Shown: positions 10,383 through 20,109 of the stretch, in pieces
Layout of the letters: every line of letters begins with the position of its first letter
Numbering within the stretch: position 1 is the stretch's first letter
NCBI GenBank assembly: GCA_029834535.1
Contig: JAQMWT010000269.1
Span: 1-53,049 of the forward strand
Length of the DNA: 53,049 nt
DNA from: Chrysophaeum taylorii
Taxonomy: Eukaryota > Sar > Pelagophyceae > Pelagomonadales > Pelagomonadaceae
Direction: 5' to 3'
The notes under the pieces: generated by a model
Told to the model about the DNA's origin: nothing
What the model saw: the letters and a program-made list of their open reading frames with translations, nothing else
Database searches by the model: none
Translations under genes and position numbers: made by a program

Positions 10383-11167
10383 CACCGGAGACGAGGCGTC
10401 GGAGTTCTTTTCGGCCGACTAGGTTGGGTCGGAAGACGACGCCTCGCTCTTTACAGTCGAGTTTCGACTCCCTGACAACCAACGGCATGCTGACTTTGAT
10501 CGCGAGCTTAAAGTCTTCGCAACCTCGACCCACGGCCACTGCAACGGTACCAGATACATGATCGATCGTGTCGTGTCACCGAGGCTCCTCCAACCTGTAT
10601 CCCTTAAGGCCCGCCGACGCCAAACGATCAACAAGAGCCAGGGCCAGACGCCCCGCGAGGTCGGCGTCCTCTTGCCCAAGCCCGTCTTCTGTCACGTCCA
10701 GCTCTACGTGGCTCTCTGTCGATCGGCAACCCTGAGGATATGCTCTTCTGAGTCGACGACTCCACCCTACCCCACACGTGCTGCGCAATACCGATAAGCC
10801 CCCTCCCGGCGTCTACACGCGCACTGTAAGTGAACTTATTGGGATCAGGTGGACTTACTGGGGTTTGAGATTGGGACTAGGTAAACTGAGTGACCAGGTG
10901 AACTTACGGGGGACCAGGTGAACTTACTGGGGTTTTTAGAGTAAACTCAAGGGTTGGCGGCGCGTGCGGATCAAAGCAGCTTGGATTGGCGGGGGTGAGA
11001 GCGACGAGCTCAAAGGAGTGGGCGTGAGCACGAGTGGGTTTACGCCGAACTTACTGGGGTTAGAGATTTGGACTAGGTGAACTTACTGACCAGGTGAACT
11101 TACTGGGACAAGGTGAACTTACTGGGGTTAGAGATTGGGACCAGGTGAACTTACTGTCCTGCACTTG
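10383..11167 (+). mobile_element. Helitron remnant: helicase C-terminus and 3' tail
   Basis: The coding remnant at about 10440-10800 shows the Helitron-type PIF1 helicase C-terminal signatures HCNGTRYMI, then TINKSQGQT, VGVLLPKPVF and QLYVALCR, spread over two frames. It is followed by an array built from gaacttactggg units (10820-11160). The same sequence recurs at 33460-34585, and the two copies diverge right after cctgcacttg, which I take as the family 3' end. The left side is cut by the Gypsy copy A LTR. The canonical CTRR terminus is not clear (CTTG here). Confidence 0.78.
10820..11160. repeat. Minisatellite in the Helitron 3' tail
   Basis: Units of the type aggtgaacttactgggacc recur about eight times at irregular spacing, and a related array is at 34225-34585. 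The unit gtgaacttact is strongly conserved while the spacers vary. Confidence 0.85.
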
Positions 11168-11172
11168 TAAAC

Positions 11173-11247
11173 TGTGAGGAAGCTATGACACTTACCCCTG
11201 CACCACGTCCCCATTATAGTTCTCACATCTCCATTTCAGTTCTCACA
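11173..11247 (+). repeat. 5' LTR (75 bp) of the short Copia element
   Basis: It starts TGTGAGGAAGC and ends TTCTCACA, with terminal inverted bases TGTGAG/CTCACA. It is far shorter than typical Copia LTRs. The host duplication taaac lies directly before it. Confidence 0.9.
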
Positions 11248-11272
11248 TGGTAGCAGGTGTTCGTTTCGATCG
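11248..11272 (+). other. Primer-binding site resembling initiator tRNA-Met
   Basis: Immediately after the LTR the sequence begins tggtagcagg and continues with gtttcgatc. This matches the complement of a eukaryotic initiator tRNA-Met 3' end (TGGTAGCAG, then GTTTCGATC) with a mismatched stretch between the two blocks. Confidence 0.8.
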
Positions 11273-11311
11273 AACGACCTCTGGGTTTTAGCTCCCATTG
11301 CACAGGCGCCT

Positions 11312-11543
11312 CGTTCTGTATTTTCCGCTATTCGTTGCTCCACCCCTCGTCCTGTATTTCCCCCTCGTCGTTGCTCCTCTCCTCGTTCTGTCTTTTCACC
11401 TCGTCGTTGCTCCCCTCCTCGTTCTGTATTTCGCCTATTCGTTGCTCCACTCCCCGTTGTGCATTTTCAGCTATTCGTTGATCCACTCCCCGTTGTGCAT
11501 TTTCACCTATTCGTCGATCCACTCCTCGTTGTGCTTGTCGGTT
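11312..11543. repeat. Tandem repeat of about 36-39 bp in the short Copia element
   Basis: About six degenerate units contain cgttgctccac and cctcgttctgtattt. The array occupies the place where gag would be expected. It creates apparent ORFs on both strands that are products of the repeat. Confidence 0.85.
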
Positions 11544-12063
11544 TTGGTAAAACCAGCGAATCACGTTCCATCGCGCATTTCACCTGCCACAACTAAGCTG
11601 TGCCTGTCAATTTTTCGCGTGCGCAGTTTTCGTGCTTCCTATGTGGTTGGATCGCTCATCTTCGGGATCCTGGACAGACGCTTCTTTGCTGTGTGATTTG
11701 TGGTTCTCCTTCACGCACTTTTTCGCCGTTTTTCTGACCTTTAAAATTCGGTTTTGTGAATTCCGTGTTCAGCACCCGCGACGCTATCTGCAAGCTATCT
11801 GCAACGTTCTTACGTGCCACAACTGTTTTGCCACTGTCTCCAACTTCTACCGCAGCCTATTCGAGTATGACAAGCGAAGCTCGCCGCTTGCTCCTCCAAC
11901 GTTGGCCCATATGGCAATTTCGTTCTTGCGACTGCGAAAACGGGCCACTTTCTTATCTGTCACAGCAGGCTGGCATACAGCAGCCTGGTCTACCTGTGTT
12001 CGTTCCTTACACCGCTGGCGCGTCCGAAGTCTTCCATCTTCGCGTACAGGACGCGGTCGTGCC

Positions 12064-12152
12064 CATGGCAACGTTGATACGGGCCATTCCAATGTTGATA
12101 CGGGGCCATTCTGATGTTGATACGGGCCATTCTGATGTCGATACGGGCCATT
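12064..12152. repeat. 24-bp tandem repeat in the short Copia element
   Basis: About four units of the form gttgatacgggccattctgat occur in a row. Confidence 0.85.
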
Positions 12153-12339
12153 CTGTTTCCCCCTGTAACTCTTTGTATGTCTCTTCTGTTAGCTTTCGTT
12201 TGTTAGTTCATTGTGTCTTCCTTCCCCTTTGTTTAGCTAACACCCTTGTTGATCCCCATGCACACGTTTATTACTCTGCTTCTGAAGAAATCTCTCAGTA
12301 TTACCTTGACGAAACCACTATTACTTCCATTTACGTGAA

Positions 12340-13883
12340 GCTTTAGCTCCGACCAATCCTGAGCGTCCTGGCTGGTTGCAAGCCATCGCTAACGAATACA
12401 GCTCTCTTGGTCAGCTTGGTTGCTGGGATGTTGTGCGCCTTCCTTCGACGTTTTCTGGCAACATTTGTACTCTCAAGTGGATCCTCCGCAAGAAGTATGA
12501 CTCTGGCCGCTTCAAATCGTACAAGGCTCGCCTCGTTGTCCGCGGTTACACGCAGGTTCACGGCATTGATTATCATGACACCTACTCACCGGTTGCCAAC
12601 ATCGTCACCGGTTGCCAACATCGTCACGATCCGTTTCTTTCTAACCTTTGTCGCTGTTCATGACTGGGATTTGCACAAGTTGGATGTCAGCTCCGCCTTT
12701 ATTCAAGCTCCCACAACCCACCGATGGTTCCAAAATCGTTTACAAGCTCCGTCGCTCTTGGTATGGTTGCAAACAAGCTTGTCGTAATTAGTGGCTTTAT
12801 TTGGCACGCTTTCTCGTCAATGACTGTGGCTTCGTCCGCGGATCTGGTGACACTTGCCATTACAAGCTCGTGCTCAATTCTACCGTCCTTCTACGTCTCG
12901 TTCTGGTCGTTGATGATCTTCTTGTGGCGCTCCCTCGTCATTGCATTGGCCATTACCAAGCCTTTTTCCTCCGTTTCCGCGCTTTCACTGACGTCAATGA
13001 TCTTGATCTCACCTCTTACGTTGGTCTTTGCATCACGCGTGCTCGCCCTCGGAGAACCCTCACTCTTGACCAATCCCATGCTATCCGTGAAATCCTTACC
13101 GAACATCGCTTCATCAACAGTAAACCCGAACTCACTCCCGCTCCCAAAGGTCTTCATCTTTCTGCGGCTGATTGTCCGGCTCCTGGTTCTCCAGATCACA
13201 TCTTCATGGCACGCATCCCTTTTCGCCGTATTGTTGGCTGTGTCCTCTTCATCTCCATCATGACTCGTCCTGATATCACTTGGTCCGTCAATCAGTGTGC
13301 GCGTTTTTCACACAATCCTGGTAAACCCCACTGGCACGCTTGGCACGCTTTATCTCCCACTCTACGTTGTCTCAATGGCTCTCACGATCTTGCCCTTGTT
13401 CTTGGTCGCGATTCTACCCTTCGTCTCTGTGGTTATTCCGACTCCAGCTGGGCCGACGACCCTGATGACCGCCACTCCACAGATGTTTCTTTGTTTTCTC
13501 TGCTGGCTCTATGATCGCCTACTGCTCCCGCTCGCAGTACTTACTTGCTCGCTCTTCTTTTGAAGCTGAATTGCTCGCTCTTTACGCCGCTACTGCTGAG
13601 CTCTCTTGGTTTCTCAAACTTTTGTGATGACTTTGATCTCCCTCGTCACACCGTCCCAATGTATGATGATAATAGCACCACCGTCACCCAAGTCCGTCTC
13701 CAATGTCTCACACGGCGCACCCGCCATATTGACATTCGCTTTTACAGTACCGCCGAATATCATCGCAACCACATCATTGATCTCAAACACATACCCCGCC
13801 TTCACAATCTTAGCGACATTTTCACCCGCAGTACGGAAGCTCCTTCCTTCCTCCGGCTTCGCGATCTTTACCTCACTTCGTGA
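12340..13883 (+). pseudogene. Copia reverse transcriptase and RNase H
   Basis: The Copia RT begins with TLKWILRKKYDSG and RLVVRGYTQVHGIDYHDTYSP. A 19-bp tandem duplication at 12588-12626 shifts the frame. It continues with the palm motif LDVSSAFIQA and the catalytic VVDDLLVA near 12912-12932. RNase H motifs follow: YSDSSWADDPDD, EAELLALYAATAELSW and TRHIDIRFYSTAEYH. The order, with no integrase after RNase H, is that of Ty1/Copia. Several frame changes make it inactive. The RT would act on element RNA primed by the initiator tRNA site upstream. Confidence 0.9.
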
Positions 13884-13952
13884 TCTTCGCCCTGATCTCT
13901 GCTGTTTTCTTGCCACAATGCCTCTGTGACGTCTTCCTTCAAGCTTCTCCTC

Positions 13953-14054
13953 TGTGAGGATCTCACTTACCCCTTTTCCTTTTCTTTCTTTTTCCAGCAC
14001 CTGTGTGAGGACCTCACTTACCCCTTTTTCCTTTTCTTTCTTTTCCAGCACCTG
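13953..14054. repeat. 51-bp tandem repeat built from the LTR edge
   Basis: Two 51-bp units start at 13953 and 14004 with TGTGAGG, the first bases of the LTR, followed by a palindromic gtgaggacctcac and a pyrimidine tract. The true LTR follows at 14055. No purine-rich tract is seen just before the LTR. Confidence 0.8.
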
Positions 14055-14129
14055 TGTGAGGAAGCTATGACACTTACCCCTGCACCACGTCCCCATTATA
14101 GTCCTCACATCTCCATTTCAGTTCTCACA
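14055..14129 (+). repeat. 3' LTR (75 bp) of the short Copia element
   Basis: It is nearly identical to 11173-11247 and ends CTCACA at 14129, followed by the target duplication taaac. Confidence 0.9.
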
Positions 14130-14134
14130 TAAAC

Positions 14135-14726
14135 TCTTATCAATGTCGCCTTTTTTTTTACGCTCTTCGTGTGTCGTGTAGCGCGTAATAACTGCTATCA
14201 GTGCTACACTATTGTCACGTGATAAGATGACTCAACACAGCGCGCCGCAGCAGGTGACGCACCTCAACGCAGCGCGCCGCAGCAGGCGGCGCGGGTGCCT
14301 GCTGCGGTGCGCGGGCACGCGCTCTTCCATCTTATCCTCTTCTCTCCAACGGCGTTGGCGACATCACGTCACAAGACGGGACGACACGACACTGCACGGC
14401 TCGCCGCTCGGTTATCTTCTCGCGCGTCGCTTTACCAGCACTACCTGCCATGCATTCAAAGCAGCTCGCGGCCTCTTATTAATTTTGCGCTTTATATTGT
14501 TTGTGTTGAGCGAAGAATCGTCAGTCTGAGATTCCGGTGACGATGGTGTTGTTGTGCGGACTTGTCTGGAGTCGCCGGGTGCGACACAGGAGGGAGGGTC
14601 GTAGGGAGGTAGGAGGTGCCGAACTACTTCGGTGATGATAGTCTTCTTAAGAAGATGATGACGCTGACGAGGTCCAAGTTGCCGATTTTGAAATGACAGT
14701 GATGGTGGGGAGCGCGTCGAGCCAGT
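14135..14726. other. Non-coding stretch with GC-rich repeats
   Basis: I see no gene here. It holds a T-run at 14150-14160, two copies of cgcagcgcgccgcagcag near 14235-14285, an imperfect palindrome around gcagcaggcgg/cctgctgc, and a 14-bp perfect palindrome tcttcttaagaaga at 14642. It may be the 3' end of the MULE-type transposon that follows on the minus strand. Confidence 0.5.
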
Positions 14727-15889
14727 TTAGAGAACGGCGTTGTTACCCGGGAGCTGGCGAGAAGCCCCAGCGCTGGCATGGGCTGCACGGGCGGCTGTCT
14801 GGCGAAGATGACGGTGGGGTTCCTCTTCGCTCTCCTTCCTCTCCTCGTCGTCGTCGCCGTCGTCCATCCGTTGGTGATTCCGCTCCGCTCTCGTCCTCTT
14901 CGCAGCGGCCTTGACGGCGTCGTTGCGGCCACGCTTCATTTTGGGCCTTCCGCGAGGCCGTCGGACGGCGAGCGGCTTGGTAAGGGCCGTCTCGGCCGGG
15001 ACCACCGAGCCAAAGTCTGGCACAGGCAACTGGCCGGCGGCAAGGTACAGAGACTTCATCAGGGCCGTCGTGTCGAGGCGCGAGACGCACTCCTGCAGCG
15101 TCTTGCCCGCGCACTCATTGATAACAGCGGCAACGTGAATGCACGGAAACTCGTCGACTTGGGGTCCGCCACAATCGCAGGTTGGGCAGTCGTGGTGGAT
15201 ATTCACGTGGAAGATGCGTCGACTGCAGAAGGCGCGCGCCTGCCCCCCCCCCCCGCCAGACCAGGCGATGCGCGTCACTTGATCCCTCGCGGCGACTTCG
15301 ACCTCGGCGAGCTTGCCGATCGCTTTTGTCGTCGCAAATGTCGACATGCTGCTCGCCTCTGCCGCATACTTGTCAATCTTCTCCTCGCTCATCTCGACGA
15401 AGCGAACAAGTGCAGCAGCCGGGTCCTCGATTTCCCGATCCTCCTTTAGCAGAGACCAGAGCGACTCGACCTGGTTTGAGGTGTGCTTCTTGTGGTGGAG
15501 ACCCGCGTTCTGCAGCGCGCACTGAACATCTCGTGGGAACTTGTCCACGAACGATTTTTCCTTCGGCGAGAGCTTATCGTACGCAACCTGTTGTGCGTGC
15601 TCGCTCGTCGCCTCCACCTGTGAAACATGTGTCGCTAACACGAGATTGACAACATTGAGAGTGAGAAAAGGCGACATTGCGAGACTCGGACGAATACGAA
15701 GCTGAAGTACCGATCCTCGCCTCCCTTGGTGCCGGATTTACCGGCGAGCAAGATTCCTCTGTGCTCCTTGCACAGAAACATGCGTTCACGATGAATTTCA
15801 TTCTGAATAGCGGCAGCACCGCCCTTATCGCCGTCGACGATGAACATGGTGGTGGCCGTGTCGATCTTTTTCCTCGCCGTAGTACTCCT
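14727..15889 (-). pseudogene. MULE-type transposase, C-terminal half with SWIM zinc finger
   Basis: The upstream part (about 15635-15860) contains MFIVDGDKGGAAAIQNEI and FLCKEHR, which resemble the Asp and C-x2-H region of Mutator-like DDE transposases. After one frame change the 316-codon ORF at 14727-15677 carries a SWIM zinc finger, CDCGG then EFPCIHVAAV, near 15128-15192. It then has an AT-hook-like RRPRGRPKMKRG and an acidic tail. MULE transposases excise and insert DNA by a cut-and-paste mechanism. The gene stops at 15889, where the LTR of Gypsy copy B begins, so the N-terminal half was displaced or lost. Confidence 0.8.
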
Positions 15890-16209
15890 TGCAGAGGCAA
15901 CTCCTGACCGCTAAGGCTTACCCTCCCTTCTCGAGGCTTGATACCCGTTCAACGGGACGCCTTTTCCTACTTCCCTAGTGACATCATACCTCTCCCTCGT
16001 GAGAAGCATTCTTGCAGTATTCTTGTAGCATTCTTGCTATCATATACCATCTCTCCATCTTGTTGAGAGGCTTGGTGAGCGTGAGCAAGGTGTGTGGCGA
16101 GCATAACCGACCCCGAGTCCGAGTTTTTCTCGTTCAGTGAGGTCTAGGACGAGTCGGTGAGTACCCCCTTTGTCACCCGGGGGCCGGGAGTGGCTTTTCT
16201 GTGCCGCCA
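15890..16209 (+). repeat. 5' LTR of Gypsy copy B
   Basis: It matches 25825-26143 closely, with a limited number of substitutions. It ends CTGTGCCGCCA. The first ten bases differ from the 3' LTR (tgcagaggc against tggcggc). Just inside it lies tggtggagg, the putative primer site shared with copy A. Confidence 0.88.
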
Positions 16210-16749
16210 TACGTGGTGGAGGATATGAGATCGTGCGACTACATCGGTCGCCGACGAACGAGTGCTGCCGTACGTATTGTATTACGTGGTCCGGATTTGC
16301 ACGTGTGCCCAGATCAAGCACGCGGAGTTCCAGTGGACCGGTTTGCGTTGAGAATATACGCGAACTTTGTTATGTTCGTGCGTTCCGAGAGACGACGAAC
16401 ACGCGTGCGAGTTGGAAATCGCAGCGCAGTCACCCCGGGAATTGATTTTGGTATAGCTGAACGGCGGAAGCGAGTGGGATCGCTACCCACTGGCATTTTG
16501 GATTGCCAGCGGATTGGAATTCCGTGAGTGCTGTTTTTACAGCGACAGATAGCGTTGTTGGGATCAACGTGCATTACTTCGAGTGATCGGGTCCGGACGT
16601 GTTTCGAGATTCCTCATCGACCTTGATACATTGTGGATACAGACGCAGACGTGCGTGAGGACGAATCTCCTCCAGTTCTTCCCGCCGCCCCTGAGATAGG
16701 CCGCGAGGAAGGTGAATGAAGAGAGGCCGAGGCAGTCGACGTTGCTGAC

Positions 16750-18027
16750 TTGCCCCCTGACGTGGCTCCGGATACTGCCATTTTTTCGCCGTTGAGTCCA
16801 ACGACCCCGGACCGTGGCGAGCGTGTTACGATTGAGCGCGGATCTGCAGCCCGAAGTCGACTTCGTGAAGACCTCGAGCGGAGACGTCGCGAAAATGAAC
16901 GATTAGCTGAGCGTTTTGCCCGTGAAAGGGCTGAAGCGAAAGAGGAAGCGGCTCGACGAGAAGCTGACATGCTCAATGGCGCATTGCAGTAAGAGATTGA
17001 GACAACGAAGACCCTACGTGAAGAGGTTGAACGATTTCGTCGTGAACGAGATGAATTGTTAGCCGAACGTACGCGTCGTGAGAGTAGCCGCGAACGACCC
17101 GTGAGTCGACCCGAACCGGAAACGCCCATGAGGCAGCCTGAACCGGAAAGGAACACTGAAACGGGGGATGAACCTCCGCCCCGAGTCGATACGGAGACGG
17201 AGGGCAGGGCGGAAACTGAGGATGAAGGTACGAAATTTTTACGGGGATTATCGCGGGGATTATCGCGAACGGTTGCGGACGCCTTCGATAAGGCCAACTT
17301 GAGCCGATCCCGTCGCCCCACTTCCAGTTTGAAGCCTGGCAACTTCAAACTTGTCATCGACGGCCGAGATCAACGGCAATTCAATCTGGATTCGGCAGCG
17401 GTGATGCATACTTTAGCTGATGACCATTACTCGGTCGAGAAACTACGTTGCCTATTACCGGTGCATTTGCGGGATACCGTTGCACCAATTTTTGAGGAAC
17501 ATTTGCGGAAATACGAGGAGCTCTGCGATGAGCTACCGTACGGTCCGTCGTTTTACTTGAAATTGGATGCTGATGACGAAGAGCATGGAGCCTCGGTTCG
17601 TCGCATCCGTCGTCTTAATAAGACGTATTGCGACAAAATTCTCGATTATTTTAGATCGACTTGCCGACCTCCGAGCACGCAGCAGGAGCTGCTCGATAAG
17701 CTGCGGAAGGTCACGCAGGCTTCAGTTCCGAAGAAGTCTGGGGGGCGGCACGTACAAACGTATTGTACCAAATTTCAAAGTGAAGCTGTGGCTTTTTGTA
17801 CCGTGTCCAGCCGCACGATGGATGACGCTGATATCGTCGACCAGCTTATCAGTGGTCTGGCGTCCAAGGAACTGCGGACCCGTGTGCGGACTATGAGGAG
17901 CGGACATCCGGATAGTTATTTGACTTTCAAGTCGATGGTGGCGCATATTACGCGACTCGAAAACGACTTTCGAAAGTCGATGGAGGAGGAGAAGGACCAA
18001 GGGCCTCCTAATCCGAAATCGAATTAA
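16750..18027 (+). pseudogene. Gag-like region of Gypsy copy B
   Basis: The frame contains an N-terminal coiled coil (RLREDLERRRRENERLAER), then an in-frame TAA at 16990-16992, then continues to 18027. Another in-frame TGA lies upstream near 16718, and no ATG opens the frame. The capsid-like domain is well conserved with copy A: KLVIDGRDQRQFNLD, LRDTVAPIFEEHLRKY and RVRTMRSGHPDSYLTF. A TAA at 18025-18027 separates it from the zinc-knuckle frame, which is in the same phase. With three stops this gag cannot give a full protein without readthrough. Confidence 0.82.
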
Positions 18028-18054
18028 CCGCCGCGAGGGCGGGGAGGTCGAGCT

Positions 18055-18780
18055 ATGACTTCCGATCAACAAGCTAAGCAATATGCGGATAAACCGTCTG
18101 GGAATACGGATCCGCTGACCTTACGAGATCCTTCTTGGTCGTGCAAGAAGACGTGCAAGGACTGCGGATTTTTCTGGACCATCCATGACGAAGATGAACA
18201 CGGAAATCGCGTGGTTTGCAACCGCGATCCGGACCGTTATTACTGTGCGATGTGGAAGCGTATTTGTAAGCAGAAGAAGCCACCCATATCGCGTTCCGAT
18301 TGGGCGAAGCCTGATAATGCATCTCATGCGAACGCCACGCGCGGATCGGAGCCTTCTAGTGAAATTCAAACGGCCCTCACCGATCTTGGAACCACAATGG
18401 CGACCGTGGTGAGCGAGGTCAGAGGCATCGAGGATAGTACGTCGTTTTCTACATGACAGGGAGACGGACGATCACCGTCTAGACGATCGTCGCGCCGACA
18501 TCGAAGCCAGAGCCCTGATCGAAAGGCCAATACTCCTCAAACAAGCCCAAGCCCCCGCCGTCGCCGCCATAGCCGGAGCTCTAGTCGCAATTGGCGCCGG
18601 CGCAGACGTCATCGACAGCGCGATGACGAATATGACGGAGGCCGACATCAGGATAGTTCGGGACATTCGAGCGCAACTTTCGCGTTCCAATCTCTATGCG
18701 AAGCGCAGCCATCGTCGGGAGTTGTCTTTTACCCGACGGCGCGCCCCGCCCGAGTCTCCGATGATGCTGCCGATGCCGCT
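18055..18780 (+). pseudogene. Zinc knuckle and RS-rich region of Gypsy copy B
   Basis: The ORF at 18055-18456 has the zinc-binding-like pattern CKDCGFF, HDEDEHGNR and VCNRDPD, matching copy A. After a frameshift near 18450 the coding continues in another frame as an Arg-Ser-rich tract (SPSRRSSRRHRSQSPDRK, then SRSSSRNWRRRRRH) and the conserved SSATFAFQ and DDAADAA stretches. Presence of the RS tract in both diverged copies argues that it is a real part of the element. Its likely role is RNA binding as a nucleocapsid. Confidence 0.75.
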
Positions 18781-19426
18781 GTGACGAGCAGCCATCGCTT
18801 GCAACAGGAGCAAAATACCACCAACGCTCGGATCGTTCGGTGGCCTTCTACATCGTATGTGGAAGCAATATCAGATGCAACTTTGGATTCTCCGCGCTAC
18901 TGGGAAGACTCAGACTCGGAGACCGACGAACCCATGCAGCAGGTTCCAGTGTCCCCCCATTCTTCAATATGCATGTCTTGCAGGGCAGTTCACGATGATG
19001 ACGTTAGACCTTTTGAGTTGACGTCGGGGACGACGCTTCTTTTCCTACGGGCTACCCCGAGAATGTTTTATCCGATACAGTTTTGGTCGCAGCAGAGCAG
19101 ACCACAGCAGCGCCGATGGAGGAGAAGTTGACGGGAATGTCCGATTTGATGGACGAGAAACGAAAATTATCAGAGGAGATAAAGGAGGAAGTATATGTGC
19201 CTCCGATTGAGAAGTGTCAGAATTTGTTGTCAGCGAAACTGGGGAATGAGGAAGCAGCCGAAGCGGCGAGCGCCAATCTAGATTCAGAGGCGAGATGTGG
19301 AACGCCAGATATGGCAGCGGTGACGATGCAGATGCCGGGCGATGCGAAACCGGAGATATGATGTCATCACACTGCACTTTCGCCGAGCGATGGGAAAAGG
19401 ATTGAGCAAGACCTCATCACCATCGG
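18781..19426 (+). pseudogene. Acidic spacer between nucleocapsid and protease, copy B
   Basis: Two overlapping open frames (18781-19131 and 19083-19361) cover this span. They include SPRYWEDSDSETDEP and FELTSGTT, both with counterparts in copy A (APRYWEGDSDSE, IELTSGTT). The second frame is charged and helical (KRKLSEEIKEEVYVP). No catalytic motif is visible. It corresponds to the N-terminal part of the 711-codon ORF in copy A. Confidence 0.65.
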
Positions 19427-20109
19427 TTGTCTGGACCCTCGTACACTTACGTTCATAGTTGGTCATATTTACAGACGACGAGAGACGGGCCGAAGTTCGC
19501 AACGACGTTAGGCGTGGATGGAATGGCTGATGTCTCCTGTATTTGTCGTGGGATGGTCGAAAAACTGACAAAGGATAATACAGTCCTTGACCGAGGCGAT
19601 CTCCCAGTCGAGCGCACCCTGTACGGGTCAGGATGGAATAAGACGACTATCCACAAATGGGTCGCATTGCGAATTGCGCTCGCGGACGACGTGGCCGTTC
19701 CAGTGGTTGCCATTCTGGCCGATACTAAACTCCTATTTCTGCTGGGAACGCTCGATATTCGGATGTTGGGTGCCATAGTGCACTACCCGCGAAATCGCAT
19801 TGCGTTTCTCCGCACACAAGTCGCTTAGATCTCCCAGTCGAGCGCACCCTGTACGGGTCAGGATTGAATAAGACGACTATACACAAATGGGTCGCATTGC
19901 GAATTGCGCTCGCGGACGACGTGGCCGTTCCAGTGGTTGCCATTGTGGCCGATACTAAACTCCTATTTCTGCTGGGAGCGCTCGATATTCGGATGTTGGG
20001 GGCCATAGTGCACTACCCGCGAAATCGCATTGCGTTTCTCCGCACACAAGTCGCTTATGGGCGCAAGAAGTTAAAGGTACAGGATCGACGACTCGATTCT
20101 CCGATTTGA
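19427..20109 (+). pseudogene. Aspartic-protease-like domain of Gypsy copy B
   Basis: The domain shows LGVDGMADVSCI in the place of the DTG/DSG loop and LLGTLDIRMLGAIVHYP near its end, as in copy A. It is interrupted by a 230-bp tandem duplication that introduces a stop after the first unit (19826-19828). The second unit then leads into VAYGRKKLKVQDRR. Retropepsins act as dimers to cut the polyprotein. Both family members share the DGM form, so this is a family trait rather than a mutation of one copy. Confidence 0.7.
19598..20057. repeat. 230-bp tandem duplication in copy B protease
   Basis: Bases 19598-19827 are repeated at 19828-20057 with only a few differences. The duplication creates a stop at the junction. 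Copy A has a single copy of this segment. Confidence 0.95.

Larger units (their letters stand above)
11173..14129 (+). mobile_element. Copia-type deletion derivative with 75-bp LTRs
   Basis: Two nearly identical 75-bp direct repeats at 11173-11247 and 14055-14129 begin TGTGAGG and end CTCACA, and they are flanked by the perfect 5-bp duplication taaac (11168-11172, 14130-14134). An initiator-Met-like primer site follows the first LTR. The only recognisable coding region is Copia RT and RNase H at 12340-13883; gag, protease and integrase are missing. The total length of 2957 bp is well short of a full Copia element. It inserted at the 3' edge of a Helitron remnant. Confidence 0.9.

Noticed and set aside
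11298..11696. 132-codon ORF in the short Copia element
   Set aside because: It is read from the 36-39-bp tandem repeat; several frames are open and the peptide is only repeat-derived.
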